A stretch of DNA of 64,000 nucleotides from Costus lasius (GCA_027563935.2 CM050450.1:12259957-12323956), one strand, 5' to 3'. Counted from the first letter of the stretch, positions 28,458-39,730 are shown. Program-made: numbers and translations. The notes: a model not told the origin generated them from the sequence alone.

Positions 28458-28939
28458 GAAGGTTTTGCCGGCGATCATGGTGATGCAAGGAGATGGTGGT
28501 GCTACCTGGGCAGGTAGCAAGTGTGCAGGTGGCGCACTAACAGAGATAGGGTGGCGGTGAGTGCACCCCCCCTTCCGAAGCAGTAGGCTTCGATGCCGTT
28601 GCCAGGCGGGCGACGAGGTGATCCGGTATCTGTGAGCAAGATGAGGACGAGAAGTCTGCGAGGCTTCTTTCGGAGCAGCAGGCTCTGATGCCATCACCAG
28701 GCGAGTGACGAGGATTCCGGCATTTGTGAGCGAGATGCCGATGAGAGGTCTGCGAGACTTCTTTCTAGAGCAAGAGGCTCTGATGCCGTCACTAGGCGGG
28801 TGACGAGGATGCCGGCATCTGTTCAGCGAGATACCGATGAGAGGTATGCAAGACCTCTTCCCGGAGCGGCGGGCTCCGATGCTGGTGCTAGGAGGGTGTC
28901 CAATGACGTCGAGGGCGATGTCCGAGTTTGGTGGGGGAG
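28458..28939 (+). mobile_element. Element C interior, gene-free, minisatellite and polypurine tract
   Basis: Only about 480 bp between primer site and polypurine tract. 28571-28900 holds four units of 94-96 bp (starts near 28571, 28664, 28758, 28854) with GGAGCAGCAGGCTCTGATGCC and GGCGGGTGACGAGGATGCCGGCA cores. Ends in GTGGGGGAG(AA), the polypurine tract, split by E4. Interior shorter than the LTR and without gag: a non-autonomous element; lineage uncertain (initiator-Met primer and long LTR fit chromovirus-type gypsy). Confidence 0.78.
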
Positions 28940-30600
28940 TGATGTGTGCTGTACTATCGCACCACTAACCCCAAGTGTGACGATTTTGTCGTGATAGTAC
29001 TTAAGATGTCGATCCCATAGGGACAGTGATCAAGTACCATGTGATTATGAATTAATAGCTAGAAAAGTAGGTGAAATGATTTGAAATTGCGTAAAGTAAA
29101 GCAAATACAACTTAAAGCAAACCGAATCTAGCAAGAGTAAGTTTTGGGTTGAAAACAGGGGTTAGAGATATCGGAACTTCGGGTTCATCTCGTTGACGGA
29201 TCTTAAATTCAAATGAGTTAAAATTATAGCAATGAATTCTAAAAGTGCTCAAGGAAATATCAAAAGGTACATATTACCCTCTTTCGACGGCATAATCCGG
29301 TATCAATCTAGATCGGCGTCCTACTTTTGTAGCTAACCGTACCTAGATTGATCCAATGGGTTCAGAGATATTATAAAGTTCCTCATACAAATCTTGCCCC
29401 ATTTCTTGACAGCTCAGAGCATGTTCGAATTGGCAGATCTAGCGTCGCAATTTACCTTTCGGTCCTTCTTGCGGCGCCTAACAAAAGTAATTATGTGGCC
29501 AATGCAACACTAGCAGATAAAATTTGCATTTTCTATGAAATAACAAGTTCAAAAACAAGATACAATCAACGAGACTACACCCTTAGTTCCGACAAAGAAA
29601 TTATGCTATCATAGCGTCGTTTGAGTACAAATCTCTAAGGAAAGAAGAAACCAAAATGAAGATAGTAGGTAGAAGATGGGAAACTCTTCAAGGAAGGGTA
29701 GCAATCCTTCTTCTTCAAATCTTCTAGAGTGGGCGCACAAGGATCTCTTTCTCTCCCTTTTTGCTTTCGTCCAGAACTTCAATACCTCACCAGAACTCCT
29801 CCCTTTTCAACCCAAATTTCGCACCATAAATAGAGTCCAAACTCATTCCTGAATGCATACATTGATGGGCCATTGAATTAGCTACGTTTTGATACCTTAA
29901 ATGTTAAAAACGGAGCTATAATGAGGGAGTTATGGCCCATTCATTACAGGTGGCTCCATGATTATGGGTGTAATGGGCCATTATGGTTGTAACCGTAATG
30001 TAACTGTAATACATTAATTGCAGTCTCTTTAATTCTTGTAACATCCACATAATTAATGCTCATTTAATCCTCTTCGTTTTGACTCCAAGAATGTCCAAAT
30101 CGGAGTTAAAACGAAGGAGTTATGAGCATTTAAAGCTAGGTGGCTGGTAATAAATTCTGGCGGCTATGAGATTACGATCATGAAGCAAATTATGGCCATG
30201 CCCATAATTTTATTGTCGAGGTTTTCGTCATCTGAAAGGTTGTCGAGGAAGTTATGATCACGTATTCACATCATGCCTATGCTTGTATAAGAACGGGTCC
30301 ATCACGTAGCCAATCAGAGAATTACGGATATGATGTAGATTATGGCCTCGGCCGTAATTCTTGAAATTAATCGCGTTTGAAGCCAAACTTCTTGTCAAGA
30401 TTCTTGATTCACTCAGAGATATAAATGTATGCCCAAATAGCTCTAGAAACGAGTGAATTATCCTGTATTCATCAAACATGACAAGTAGTGAAGCTTCTGA
30501 AGAAAACCAATGAAATAAGCTAGAAAGAGATGTAAAACATGAAAATAGGTCTCGATTCACAGGTAAATATAGGTCTAAAAGACTAATATACGAGACATCA
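28940..30600 (-). repeat. E4 3' LTR
   Basis: 1661 bp, ends TGATGTGTG..and..GAGACATCA. Contains GGCCATTATGG / CCGTAAT-type short palindromes at 29960-30010 and 30160-30360. Confidence 0.95.
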
Positions 30601-30637
30601 AATTCTCCCAGACTTAGATTATTACTTGTCCTCAAGC
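30601..30637 (-). promoter_or_regulatory. E4 polypurine tract and hairpin
   Basis: Minus strand AAGTCTGGGAGAATT abuts the LTR. GCTTGAGGACAAGT (30624-30637) pairs as in E2 and E3, with one G-T pair. Confidence 0.75.
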
Positions 30638-31587
30638 ATAAAATAGTAGTTAAAAGTGGTGATAAAAAAATGAGATCATGCCAAGCTTGTAAGATATTTT
30701 GTCCTTGGGAAATATCATTATGAACAAACCTCAGCAAGTCAGGAAATTCAAGGTAATTATCTATTGTCAAGAATAAAGGTTTGAAGATCCAAATGTCAAA
30801 GTTAGATGAGGCTTACCTTCAAGAGCTGCAATAATCTTCTGTGTGGTATATGTACTCTGTTCGAAACACTAATGCACTCTTATTTGTATTTTTGTCCTCT
30901 CAATTTTATTTTGACTTCAACTCATGTCTTCGGTACCACTGCCAATTTTACGCAATGCCAAGTAGAGGAGTCTTATTTTCTTCTTTTTTCTCGTAGACTT
31001 CAACTCATGTCTTTGGTACCACTGCCAATTTTACACAGTGCCAAGTAGAGGAGTCTGTTTATTTTTAAAAAAAAGTTTTGTTTTTTTAGATAAAATTGAG
31101 AGGACATTATAGATATATGCATTGATTATTTCTAACAAGCAGTAAGGAGAATCAAATGGATAGAGTGATATATTTCTACAGAAAGATCATAAGCATGCTT
31201 TGAAAGCCAAAACCTTAATCAGAAAATTGGATCTATCACTCCACTACCTTTTACCATCAAATAAGATAATCAAATGAAATCCCTAACCTTGGAATAAGAT
31301 TTAGAACATAATGATGATATCCCATAGATGCAATAAATTATCAAGCTATAATGATTTCCATTAAAAATCGGAAATAATATGGTCAAAAATAATATCCCCA
31401 CTTATCATCAGGATTTCAAAAAAATCAGGTAATGTAATCCATTATCGGAACCAGGGGTGTAACAAGCATCAAAATAAGAAACCGAAAAGTGTTATCAAAA
31501 TATACCATCATCAGAACAAGTTTAAAGTTACTAAATAACAAGGTTTAAAAAGAGTCCACAATCTCTCAGACTTAGATTATGCATAGT
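30638..31587 (-). other. E4 3' untranslated region with paired ~60 bp motif
   Basis: Two copies of the block shared with E3 (30913-30974 and 30996-31056: CTTCAACTCATGTCTT..GGTACCACTGCCAATTTTAC..GCCAAGTAGAGGAGTCT). No gene. A second AATCTCTCAGACTTAGATTATGCAT-like stretch at 31558-31583 resembles the polypurine boundary. Confidence 0.65.
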
Positions 31588-33072
31588 TGATGAGTTGCAT
31601 TTACATCATGTTTTTGCCTATATTTTACATGATATTTTGGGCTTAATTGAATGATTTTATGCAATTTTTAGTGTTTTTTACTTCGCTTTGTATAGAATCT
31701 TCATTTTTCTTGGTTTTTATGAAAATGTAGGTAAAATGGCTTAAAAATGATGGATTTTGGGAGATTTGAAGCCATAATACGATTCCCGAGGAGATTACAA
31801 GCTTACACATCAACTCTAGAGCGAAAATAGTGAAGATCGCGACTTTTACGGCCTTGGCCATAATTTTGGGGCCGGCCGTAAATCTGGTGTTCGAATGGCG
31901 AAAAAACGGCTAAGTTAAAATATACATAGAAATTTTCAAGGGTGAGGCCGTGAATTCATCACGGACCGTGAAACTTTCTGTGTACAAAAGGGCTTATTCA
32001 CAGACAAAATTATGGCCGCAGCCGTAAAGACATTACGGACCGTAAAAACGTCAGCCCTTTCGGTTTTTCACTCAATTCGAACCTAAATCGAACCAGAATT
32101 GAACCAAACTCTCTAGAAACCTTTCTAGATGGGTTCTATACTGATTAAACTATAAAAGGAAGGATTTTGGAGGGTAAAAGGGGGCTTCTGGGCACGAAAA
32201 CAAACGGCTATAGTGGCGGCGGTGGAAATCAATTCTAGGGCAAAATTCCGGAGAGAGATCACGCAAAGGAGAGGATTTGACGCTTAATCTTCATCACCAG
32301 ATCAAGGGGAAGAGTTCTAATTACTTTCCTAGTGTCTCTTTGCATTATTTTTGAGAGATTACATGTTGAATTCATCGACAGACATACTGTTTGCTTTGAA
32401 CATGAACGTGTAAACCTATTTTCTGGATTTGGGGGTGTTGCCCGTTGACGATTCATGGATTAAATATATTGTCTTAAATCTTTGTCATGATTTTTATAGA
32501 TTTGATTTGATTAGAATTGTGTTTATTCCGTAAATTACCCTGATCAAGTAATTTTACATCTTAGACATTGCGAGAAGGACCGAGAGGTGAATCACAACGT
32601 CAGATCTATTCTTTTCAAACCTACGAATCCAATCACGAGAGTAGTTCGGATTCGTTTGAAGTATTCCATAGTTTTTCATGGAACTTAATGGGTCTAGTTA
32701 CGTTAACTGTCATGAGAGTAGGGAGTTAGTGTAGCTAGGTACCAGATTACGCTTCGAGAGGAGGTAATCTGTACCTTAGGAAAAATCCCTTTCAACACTA
32801 TAATTTTTTGTTCAAAGATTTTATTTTTATTAGATTCATAATTGTCAATGTGGCGAAACCCCGAATCCTGAATTTATCCAAATTGATTTTTACCAAAACG
32901 CTATCTCTGTTTCTTTTTATCGTACTTAAAAGTTTTCAAAAACAAAAATCACAAATTTGATTCGTCTAGATATAGATCGACTGTGTAATCGGTACTTGAC
33001 CACTTGATCCTCGTTGGGAACGATAATCTTTTTATTACTTCGATAAATCCGTGCACTTGCGGATCGCTATCA
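31588..33072 (+). repeat. E5 solo LTR of another Athila-type family
   Basis: 1485 bp, ends TGATGAGTTG..and..CGCTATCA, with 5 bp target duplication ATAGT at 31583-31587 and 33073-33077. No primer site follows, so the interior was lost by LTR-LTR recombination. It shares the CATGAGAGTAG..AGGTAATCTGTACC layout with the E1 LTR. Palindromic CGGCCGTAAA / CACGGACCGTG motifs lie at 31840-32057. Confidence 0.93.
32150..32160 (+). promoter_or_regulatory. TATA box of the E5 LTR
   Basis: CTATAAAAGGA, a good plant TATA box, in the central third of the LTR, upstream of a purine-rich stretch. Confidence 0.55.
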
Positions 33073-33089
33073 ATAGTATGTAAAGATCA

Positions 33090-33200
33090 CAAAATATGGA
33101 GAGAGGGGTTATAACACTCACAAGATCCATCGGAGTCATCATCGGTGCGCATCTCAGCACCTTCCTCCTGAGGATCATCCTTGTTGTTCAGCTAACTTAC
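33090..33200 (-). pseudogene. Possible ORF3 C-terminal stub in E4
   Basis: Minus strand reads an acidic tail (NNKDDPQEEGAEM..DDDSDGS) comparable in character and place with the acidic end of E3 ORF3. Too short for a firm call. A GTGAGT follows at about 33116-33121. Confidence 0.35.
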
Positions 33201-33290
33201 AATCATTCTTGAAATGGATAGCAATCATTAGATAAGATAAGCATTTAACTAAAACTAAATCAAAGCATTAAAGAAAATAGAAACTAAACA

Positions 33291-33308
33291 CTTGGGTTGC
33301 CTCCCAAG
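33291..33308 (-). promoter_or_regulatory. Conserved stem-loop after E4 protease
   Basis: Minus strand CTTGGGAGGCAACCCAAG, intact stem, loop AGGCAA, 37 bp after the protease frame ends; preceded by GCGCTTCTT. Confidence 0.83.
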
Positions 33309-33344
33309 AAGCGCTTGTTTAGGGTCATTAGCTTGACCGCAGTG

Positions 33345-34127
33345 TTATTCAGAGTTCGCAATGCAGGTCTCAACACCAAGGAATGTAGCCGAGTCCATCA
33401 GTTTCACATAAGCTTGGTCTTCTTCATTCTCTTCAGCATCTGGACTCTTCAAGAGACATACCTCTAGTGGGTCTGTGTTCATCCCATAAGCTATGGGATT
33501 TTTATCTTTGACCACATCATCAAAAACATCTAGGCTATAACATGAACCTGCAATAGAAGGGTGTTTCACACTTCGAGATAAGTCAAATTCAATAGCCTCC
33601 TCACCGATGTTTAAGGCTAGTTTCCCATTTTTCATGTTAATAACCGCTCCGGCAATTGCAAGAAATGGTCTTCCCAAAATTATCGGCAACTTCATGTCCT
33701 CCTCCATCTCAAGCACGACGAAGTCGACTGGAATGAAGAAGTTACCGACCTTAATTGGAACATCTTCCAGAATTCCTACCGGCTTGCATATTGGGCGGTC
33801 AGCAAGTTGTAATGAAATTGGTGTTGGTTTCACATCACCAATGTCCAATTTTTTACAAATAGAATAAGGCATCAGAATGACACTGGCTCCTAAGTCACAT
33901 AGTGCATGATCAAAAGACAAATCCCCTAGTTTGCATGGTATCGAAAAGCTGCTCGGATCATTTAACTTCTCTGGAAGCTTGTTTTGAATAATGGCGCTGC
34001 ATTCTTCAGTTAGCGCCACTGTGCCTGGTTCCTCTAGCTTCCGACGGTTTGAAAGAATGTCCTTTAAACATTTCGCATACGTGGGCATCTGCGTTAAAGC
34101 TTCAGTAAAGGGGATGTTAATATACAA
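33345..34127 (-). CDS. E4 aspartic protease (gag-pol fragment, 260 codons)
   Basis: Open frame with the Athila-type pre-protease segment (PFTEALTQMPTYAKCLKDIL, residues 6-25; ALTEECSAIIQNKLP, 38-52), then the retropepsin: DPSSFSIPCKLGDLSF (57-72), active-site ALCDLGASV (75-83, Asp78), ISLQLADRP, FIPVDFVVLEME (131-142), IILGRPFL (149-156). It ends about 50 residues after the protease in the linker and has no RT. It would mature the gag polyprotein. Upstream gag is joined by a frameshift in an A/T run near 34125 (FKKIVY versus YINIPF). Best preserved protease in the window. Confidence 0.88.
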   Translation of the reverse strand: MYINIPFTEALTQMPTYAKCLKDILSNRRKLEEPGTVALTEECSAIIQNKLPEKLNDPSSFSIPCKLGDLSFDHALCDLGASVILMPYSICKKLDIGDVKPTPISLQLADRPICKPVGILEDVPIKVGNFFIPVDFVVLEMEEDMKLPIILGRPFLAIAGAVINMKNGKLALNIGEEAIEFDLSRSVKHPSIAGSCYSLDVFDDVVKDKNPIAYGMNTDPLEVCLLKSPDAEENEEDQAYVKLMDSATFLGVETCIANSE

Positions 34128-35830
34128 TTTTTTTAAAAATTTTAAAAAATTTTCTAAATTGTTTATCTAGCTTTGCCTTAGCCAGTCTTTGAGGGAATGG
34201 AATTGGTGGCTTGTAAGGCAGTGGTGGAACATAAGCTGGTTCACTCACTTCATCATCTTTCTCCTCACTTGGGTTTTCGGGTATGGGTTCATTACTGGTA
34301 GATGCATCAAGACTCAGGTTCGAGTAAGGTATTCTAGGTTCTTCCAATTGCTTACCAGTACGAGTAGTAATTGCACTGCAATTCTCTCGTGGGTTATGTT
34401 CAGGTTGGGAAGGTAACCTGCCTGAGGGCCTTGCTATACTGGTGGCTAAGTTTGCCAATTGTATATCTACCTATTTGTTGTGGGCTTCAATCGCATCCAG
34501 TCTAGTCGTCACATGGTGCAGCATATCATTTACGCTCTCGTTGGTTTTGGTTTGAGAGGAGATAAAATTTTCCATGATAGTTTCAAGTGAGGTCTTCTGA
34601 GGTTGTGGTGCATATGGTCGAAGTTGAAAACCAGGTGGTGGTCTATAGTTCGATTGTGGAGCAGGGTTGAGATTGTTCCTGTAAGAGAAGTTAGGATGGT
34701 TTATCCAACCAGGATTGTATGTATTTGAGTAGGGATCAAGTTGAGGTCTAGAATTTTGGCTCCCTACATCATTAATATATTCTCGGTGGGGTTCAAAGGG
34801 TTGGGAAACACCTAACTGGCAATTAGCATGGGTGTGACAAAAAATACCACAAATCTCACAAACAGAAGGACTAGAACTTAAATCAACAAAATTGACATTC
34901 ATTGAATCCAATTTACGAGATAATGAGTCAACCTTGGCAGCTAAAGAACTTAGGCATCTAATTCATACTTACCTGGTGCAACTGCCCTAGATGATGTACC
35001 TTGTTATTCTCCAGCCCATTGGTTGTGATTCAATGCCATGTCTTCCAGCAGATTCATCACATCATCGACATTCTTGTTCATGATTGCTCCACCAGCGGCT
35101 GTATCTACAGTAAGATGCGTATTATAATTAAGACCATGGTAAAAATGTATGGACAATTACCCATCTTTCTAGGCCGTGGTGTGGGCATAAACATTGAAGT
35201 TCCTTGAATTGCTCCCAAGCTTCATACAGAGATTCCCCTTCTTTTTTAGGTGAAACCGGTGATCTGGTTTCACAGTTGAATAGTTTTGCTTGGGGGAAAG
35301 TATTTCGAGAGAAATGCTTGAGAAAGTTGTTCCCAAGTAGTTAGTGATTCTGGTTGTAGCGAATCTAGCCAGTTCTGAGCTCTATCCTGAAGAGAGAATG
35401 AGAAGAGTCGTAGTCGTAGCGCATCACTAGATACTCCGTTCATTTTCGTCGTGTCGCAGAACTCCAAAAAAATTGATAGGTGCATGTTTGGATCTTCATC
35501 GCAGAACTCCAAGAAAATTGATAGGTGCATGTTTGGATCTTCAAAAGGTAGGCCTCCGAATTGGTTCTACTAAACCATCGATAAGAGGGAGGGCTTTATC
35601 TCAAAATTATTAGCTTCAACCGGAGGTCGAGCAATGCTTGAGTGAAGACCCTGCGCATTTGGAGCAGCAAAATCTTTCAGAGTTCTGTTGTTGTTTGCCA
35701 TCGTCAGAATCAATAGGAATAGGTTCAGTTCTCCTTGATATCTCTCTAGCACTCAATTCCTTTAATTGTCTTCTGAGATGGAACATCCTTTCAATTTCTT
35801 GATCAAGCTCGTACAGATCTTCAAGTCCAC
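34117..35830 (-). pseudogene. E4 gag (complete but broken)
   Basis: Reading from about 35830: N-terminus DQEIERMFHLRRQLKEL, a frameshift near 35700, ANNNRTLKDFAAP..VEANNFEIKP, a stop at 35570, capsid part 35530-35270 with a duplicated 15-residue block EDPNMHLSIFLEFCD, WLDSL, WEQLSQAFLSKYFPPSKT; several breaks until 34911; knuckle CEICGIFCHTHANC and DPYSNTYNPGW; coiled-coil segment; stop at 34471; gag C-terminus to 34117 (QPEHNPRENCSAITTRTGKQ). Same lesions in the left copy where visible. Confidence 0.86.
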
Positions 35831-36008
35831 CTGATCATAAACCTCTTTGCATATAACAGTTAAGCACAAATAACAAAAAATTGAGAGAAAATCTAAATCA
35901 CTATAACAAAGAAACAAAATAAGAACAAACAAAACAAAGAATAAAGAAGCAAAAGAAACAAAATGTCTAGTCTACCAATTATTAAATCACTTTGATATTG
36001 GTTGCCTG

Positions 36009-36026
36009 TCCCCGGCAACAGCGCCA
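36009..36026 (-). other. Primer binding site, tRNA-Asp (E4)
   Basis: Minus strand TGGCGCTGTTGCCGGGGA, one mismatch; the left unit has the perfect site. Confidence 0.92.
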
Positions 36027-36031
36027 AAACT

Positions 36032-37731
36032 TGATGTGTGTTGTACTATCGCACCACTAACCGCAAGCGTGACGATTTTGTCGTGATAGTACTTAAGATG
36101 TCGATCCCACCGGAACAGTGATCAAGTACCAAGTGATTATGAATTAATAGCTAGACAAGCAAGTGAAATGATTTGAAATTGCGTAAAGTAAAGAAAATAC
36201 AACTTAAAGCAAACCGAATCTAGCAAGAGTAAGTTTTGGGTTGAAAACAGGGGTTAGAGATATCGGAACTTCGGGTTCATCTCGTTGACGGATCTTAAAT
36301 TCAAACAAGTTAAAATTATAGCAATGCAATTCTAAAAGTTCTCAAGGAAATATCAAAAGGTATAGATTACCCTCTTTCGACGGCGTAATCCAGTATCAAT
36401 CTAGATTGACGTACTACTTTCATGGCTAACCGCACCTAGATTAATCCAATGGGTTTAGATATATTATAAAGTTCCTTATACAAATCCTGCCCCATTTCTT
36501 GACAGCTCAGAGCATGTTCAAACTAGCAGATCTGGCATCGTAATTCACCTTTCGATCCTTCTTGTGGCGCCTAACAAAAGTAATTGCATGGCCAATGCAA
36601 CACTAGCAGTAAAATAGCATAAAATGAATAAACACAAGATAAAATTTATATTTTCTATGAAATAACAAGTTCAAAAACAAGATACAATCAACGAGACTAC
36701 ACCCTTAGTTCTGACAAAGAAATTACGCTATCACAGCGTCGTTTGAGTACAAATCTCTATGGAATGAAGAAACCAAAATGAAGATAGAAGGTAGAAGATG
36801 GAAAACTCTTCAAGGAAGGGCAGCAATCCTTCTTCTTCAAATCTTCTAGAGTGGGTGCACAAGGATCTCTTTCTCTCCTTTTTTTGCTTTCGTCCAGAAC
36901 TTCAACACCTCAGTAGAACTCCTCCCTTTCCAACCCAAATTTTGCACCTTAAATATAGAGTCTAAACTCATTTCTGAATGCATACATTGATGGGTCATTG
37001 AATTAGTTACGTTTTGATACCTTAAACGTTAAAAACAGAGCTATAATGAGGGAGTTATAGCCCATTCATTGCAGGTGGCTCCATGATTATGGGTGTAATG
37101 GGCCATTATGGTTGTAACCGTAATGTAACTATAATGCATTAATTGCAGCTTCTTTAATTCTTGTAACATTCACATAATTAATGCTCATTTAATCCTCTTC
37201 GTTTTGACTCTAAGAACGTCCAAATCAGAGTTAAAACGAAGGAATTATGCGCATTTAAAGCTAGGCGGCTAGTAATAAATTCTGGCGGCTACGAGATTAC
37301 GGTCATGAGGCCGATTATGGCCATGCCCGTAATTTTCTTGTCGAGGTCTTCATCATCCAAAAGGTTGTCGTTGAGGAAGTTATGATCACGTCTTCGCATC
37401 ATGCCTATGCTTGTATAAAAACGGGTCCATCATGTAGCCAATCAGAGAATTATGGGCATGATATAGAATATGGCCTCGGCCGTAATTCTTGAAATTAATC
37501 CCATTTGAAGCCAAACTTCTTGTCAAGATTCTTGATTCACTCAGAGATGTAAATGTATGTCCAAATAGCTCTAGAAACGAGTGAATTATCCTATATTCAT
37601 CAAACATGATAGGTAGTGAAGCTTCTGAAGAAAACCAATGAAATAAGCTAGAAAGAGATGTAAAACATGAAAATAGGTCTCGATTCATAGGTAAATATAG
37701 GTCTAAAAGACCAAAAATATACGAGACATCA
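36032..37731 (-). repeat. E4 5' LTR
   Basis: 1700 bp, complete, ends TGATGTGTG..GAGACATCA, flanked outside by GGGAG. The bases 37161-37731 are absent from the left unit. Confidence 0.95.
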
Positions 37732-37738
37732 GGGAGAA

Positions 37739-38101
37739 TGTGATGCCTATTTCCTAGTGGACCGGGCCAGAGAAGGGAAGATTGGGCAGCGGCCCAATCC
37801 AGTGCTAAAGCCCGCTCCACGCGGCTTCATCGAAGGAGGAGGACGCGCTTCGACGATGTCCTTTTCGGCGCCATCTTCGGCGCTGGCAACGGCAAGGTCT
37901 TCAGCCATGACTCCAAGCGAGATCTTCGGCGATGTCTCCGGCACGATTGGAGGCTTCCTCTTCGGCGAGGAGACATCGGCGAGATCTGCGATGATTTTGT
38001 CGTCAGCGAAGGTGGGCCAGACGAAGATCACGGAGGCCACAGATGGAAGGCCAGCTGGCAACGGCTGCCGAGGGAGATGCCTTTCCATCCACGGCGATGT
38101 T
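37739..38101 (+). repeat. Element C LTR, 5' part
   Basis: Starts TGTGATGCC right after the polypurine tract remnant GGGAGAA and ends ATGTT, the E1 target duplication. Its continuation, GCCAGCC.., is at 27242. Present only in this unit; deleted at 1861 in the left unit. Confidence 0.85.
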
Positions 38102-39565
38102 TGATGACATGCAAATATATGATATATCGTGGCTTAATTTTATTATTATTTTGGACTAAATTGCATGCTTTATCTCATTTATGCACTTAAATGCTTTATA
38201 TTCTTCAGAACCTTCACTTTCCCTTTGTTTTATTAAAATGCAGGTATTTTGCCTCAAAATTGGTGGAATTTGGAAAATCTAAAGATATGGGACAATTCCT
38301 CATGATGAGACGAGGCTACACGTGAAATTTCAGCCCAATCAGAGTCCTCTACGCTCTTCACGGCCATGGGTGTGTATCCATGCATGGCCGTGCATGAGCT
38401 GACCACTCCAGGCTTCACCGAGCCATACACGGGCATGGCCATGCATCCATGCACGGCCGTGAAGAGTAAGTTTTCCAGCCACCGAGCCGTACATGGGCAT
38501 GGCCATGCATCGTCCCGTGCAGCTTCGACAGGCGTCTGGTTTTTTGCCCATAACTTTCTATTTTGGAAGTGGATTTCACTGAAATTTGGTGGAGACCTTC
38601 CCAACTTAGCTACGCACAATTTGGGACTAGAATGATCAGATTTGATCAAGCGGTTGAGGAGAACAAGGCAAAAGGCCGACAACCTAGGGTTTTGGGGCAA
38701 TTTTCTAGGCGACAACACTGTTCCGGCGCGATTCTTCCTTCGTTCTGACGTGGATCTTCGTGTTGGACCTTCTTCCATCAAGGATCTACCCTTTCCTTTG
38801 GTTTGAATTCATTTGCATGAGAGATTTGATGTATTTCACGATGTATATGATAGTGTAAACGCTCTTTTCAGGGTTTGGACGTAGCCCACTGTATAAATGT
38901 TGAATATTATGACTTGATCTATATATTTCTCTATTTATCTTTGTTCTTATTCATGTTTAGGATGTGTTCACTCATGTTTATGTACTGCACATATGTATGC
39001 ATGTCTTAGATGCTGTGGGAAGGATTGAGAGGTGAACCACAGTCATCGGAATCCCTTAGACTAGACTGGTGATTTCGTTTAGCAAGAGCACTCGAAATCA
39101 CCCGAGGAACCCTAATTCTTCATAGAACCCATTGAGTCCACTTAACCCAACAAGCCACGAGAGTAGAAGACTTAGGTTAAGTTGGACACCGGACCGTGTC
39201 CTGAGAGAGAGCACGTCTGTACCCTAGGAAGGATTACCTTGAGAACTTAGATAAAACTTGATTAGAACATCAAGCCTTAATATTTTTTCATGTTTCAGTG
39301 TGGTGAAACCCGATACCCCGAATCTCTCTCATAGACATAAAACCCTGATTGTTTTGCTCTCTACTCTGCTTGATTTTAATTTGATTTTAGTTTGCTTTAG
39401 TTTAATCTCTTGCACTAGGATATTAGTCATTTCTCCATTAATCATTAACCTAGCTATTAGTTGACTGATTAGTTAATACTTGACCCCTAGTCCTCATGGG
39501 ATCGATATTTATTGTATTACGCGATAGACCATGCACTTGCGGTAGCAGCCGTCGAGACCCTATCA
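38102..39565 (+). repeat. E1 5' LTR, complete (right copy)
   Basis: 1464 bp, TGATGACATG..CTATCA, preceded by ATGTT. Short palindromes GCATGGCCGTGC, ACGGGCATGGCCATGC and GCACGGCCGTG at 38355-38520 match the type of the E1 internal array. Confidence 0.94.
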
Positions 39566-39571
39566 AGTTTT

Positions 39572-39584
39572 TGGCGCCGTTGCC
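39572..39584 (+). other. Primer binding site, tRNA-Asp, truncated (E1 right copy)
   Basis: Only TGGCGCCGTTGCC remains; 15 bp between two GTTGCC repeats are deleted compared with 2598-2614. Confidence 0.88.
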
Positions 39585-39730
39585 AATATTAACACGATCA
39601 GAAAATTTGTAGACTAGGTTTAGTTAAATTTCATTTTCTTTTTATTCTGTTTGTTTCTTTACTCTTTGTTTTTAGTTGTAATTTTTGTTTGGTGTGGTGC
39701 TACTAATCTCTTTTGTCAAGATACTTGTTT

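Larger units (their letters stand above)
28940..37731 (-). mobile_element. E4, complete Athila-type element with gag-protease, no pol
   Basis: 3' LTR 28940-30600, 5' LTR 36032-37731, target duplication GGGAG at 28935-28939 and 37732-37736. Inserted in the polypurine tract of C. Interior holds gag, protease, the stem-loop, a possible ORF3 stub, the E5 solo LTR, the paired motif and the polypurine tract. The LTRs differ by about 11 substitutions in the first ~175 bp (counted by eye), far more than the two tandem units differ, so E4 is older than the duplication. Confidence 0.95.

Noticed and set aside
28940..37731. Simple assembly duplication as the only explanation of the repeated 37 kb
   Set aside because: Not excluded, but unit-specific indels of several kinds and a breakpoint at an LTR make real unequal exchange more likely; read depth would decide.
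37757..38104. Overlapping long frames of 113-115 codons on both strands in the C LTR
   Set aside because: GC-rich LTR sequence with low stop density; both strands open, no motif, and interrupted by the E1 target site.
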